This document shows, piece by piece, positions 6,209 through 6,226 of a DNA stretch of 6,226 nt. Under the pieces are notes generated by a model that saw only the letters and a program-made list of their open reading frames with translations, was not told the DNA's origin and did no database searches. The DNA is taken from NCBI GenBank assembly GCA_050945755.1, contig JBMNTN010000091.1, positions 1-6,226 of the forward strand. Reading direction: 5' to 3'. The stretch comes from JAQVXR01 sp050945755. GTDB taxonomy: Bacteria > Bacillota > Dehalobacteriia > Dehalobacteriales > Dehalobacteriaceae. The translations under genes and the position numbers were made by a program. Numbering within the stretch: position 1 is the stretch's first letter; each line of letters begins with the position of its first letter.

Positions 6209-6226
6209 TTTTTGTATTTAGCTGGC
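6209..6226. repeat. 18-bp direct repeat, copy 2 (touches right edge)
   Basis: This is an exact second copy of the 18-mer at 6177-6194. It ends on the last base of the window, so the true repeat could be longer or part of a larger array. The 14 bases between the copies are AT-rich. Confidence 0.8.

Larger units (their letters stand above)
5996..6226 (-). other. AT-rich leader and upstream region of the hdr-flx operon
   Basis: About 230 bases without a supported gene on either strand, more AT-rich than the coding part. The promoter of the operon should lie here or just beyond the right edge. I found no convincing pair of -35 and -10 boxes, no sigma-54 site and no Rex-like palindrome. A weak -10-like TAATAT and TATCAT exist on the minus strand without good partners. 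The region does contain a direct repeat, a purine tract and an isolated AGGAGG, listed separately or in the findings. Confidence 0.5.

Noticed and set aside
6177..6226. CRISPR array
   Set aside because: Only two 18-base copies with a 14-base gap are seen; both lengths are too short for normal CRISPR repeats and spacers.

Overview
The window holds one long operon, all on the minus strand, that encodes a soluble electron-transfer complex of the HdrABC-FlxABCD type. Read in the direction of transcription (high to low coordinates) the order is hdrC, hdrB, hdrA, flxD (mvhD-like), flxC, flxB, flxA. flxA runs off the left edge and only its first 92 codons are present. Neighbouring genes overlap by 4 to 10 bases, or lie 15 bases apart in one case. 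Purine-rich ribosome binding sites stand before every start, so the set is probably one translationally coupled transcript. I see no rRNA, tRNA, CRISPR array, insertion sequence or intrinsic terminator.

The most notable content is two in-frame UGA codons that I read as selenocysteine. One (3958-3960) is in hdrA, at the second cysteine position of the HdrA motif Asp-Cys-Ser-Ala-Cys. The other (2360-2362) is in flxD, at the first cysteine position of the Gly-Cys-His-Pro-Gly-Asp-Cys-His-Tyr motif. In each case the family sequence continues in the same frame straight after the UGA, and a compact hairpin follows at the distance expected of a bacterial SECIS. The hdrA hairpin (3921-3940) strongly resembles the upper stem of the E. 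coli fdhF SECIS, including its bulged U. A routine gene caller would split or truncate both genes. Joined, HdrA is 659 residues with Sec194 and FlxD is 142 residues with Sec70.

How the parts likely work together: FlxA (FAD/NAD-type reductase domain) would exchange electrons with a pyridine nucleotide. FlxB and FlxC, both rich in cysteine clusters, and FlxD, a [2Fe-2S] MvhD-like connector, would pass them to HdrA. HdrA carries FAD and several [4Fe-4S] clusters and is the presumed bifurcating subunit, exchanging electrons with ferredoxin. HdrC and HdrB, the latter with two complete CCG motifs, would reduce a disulfide substrate such as DsrC or an unknown thiol. The roles come from family knowledge; direction and partners are inference.

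Organism: an anaerobe with selenocysteine machinery and moderate GC. Strong AGGAGG-type ribosome binding sites, frequent GTG/TTG starts and the Hdr-Flx cluster fit a Gram-positive anaerobe of the Clostridia (Peptococcaceae-like sulfate reducers, syntrophs or acetogens). A deltaproteobacterial sulfate reducer is less likely but not excluded. 

The region upstream of hdrC (5996-6226) is AT-rich. It holds a 30-base homopurine tract (operon strand), an unattached AGGAGG, and an 18-bp direct repeat with a 32-bp period that reaches the right edge. I could not identify a convincing promoter there.
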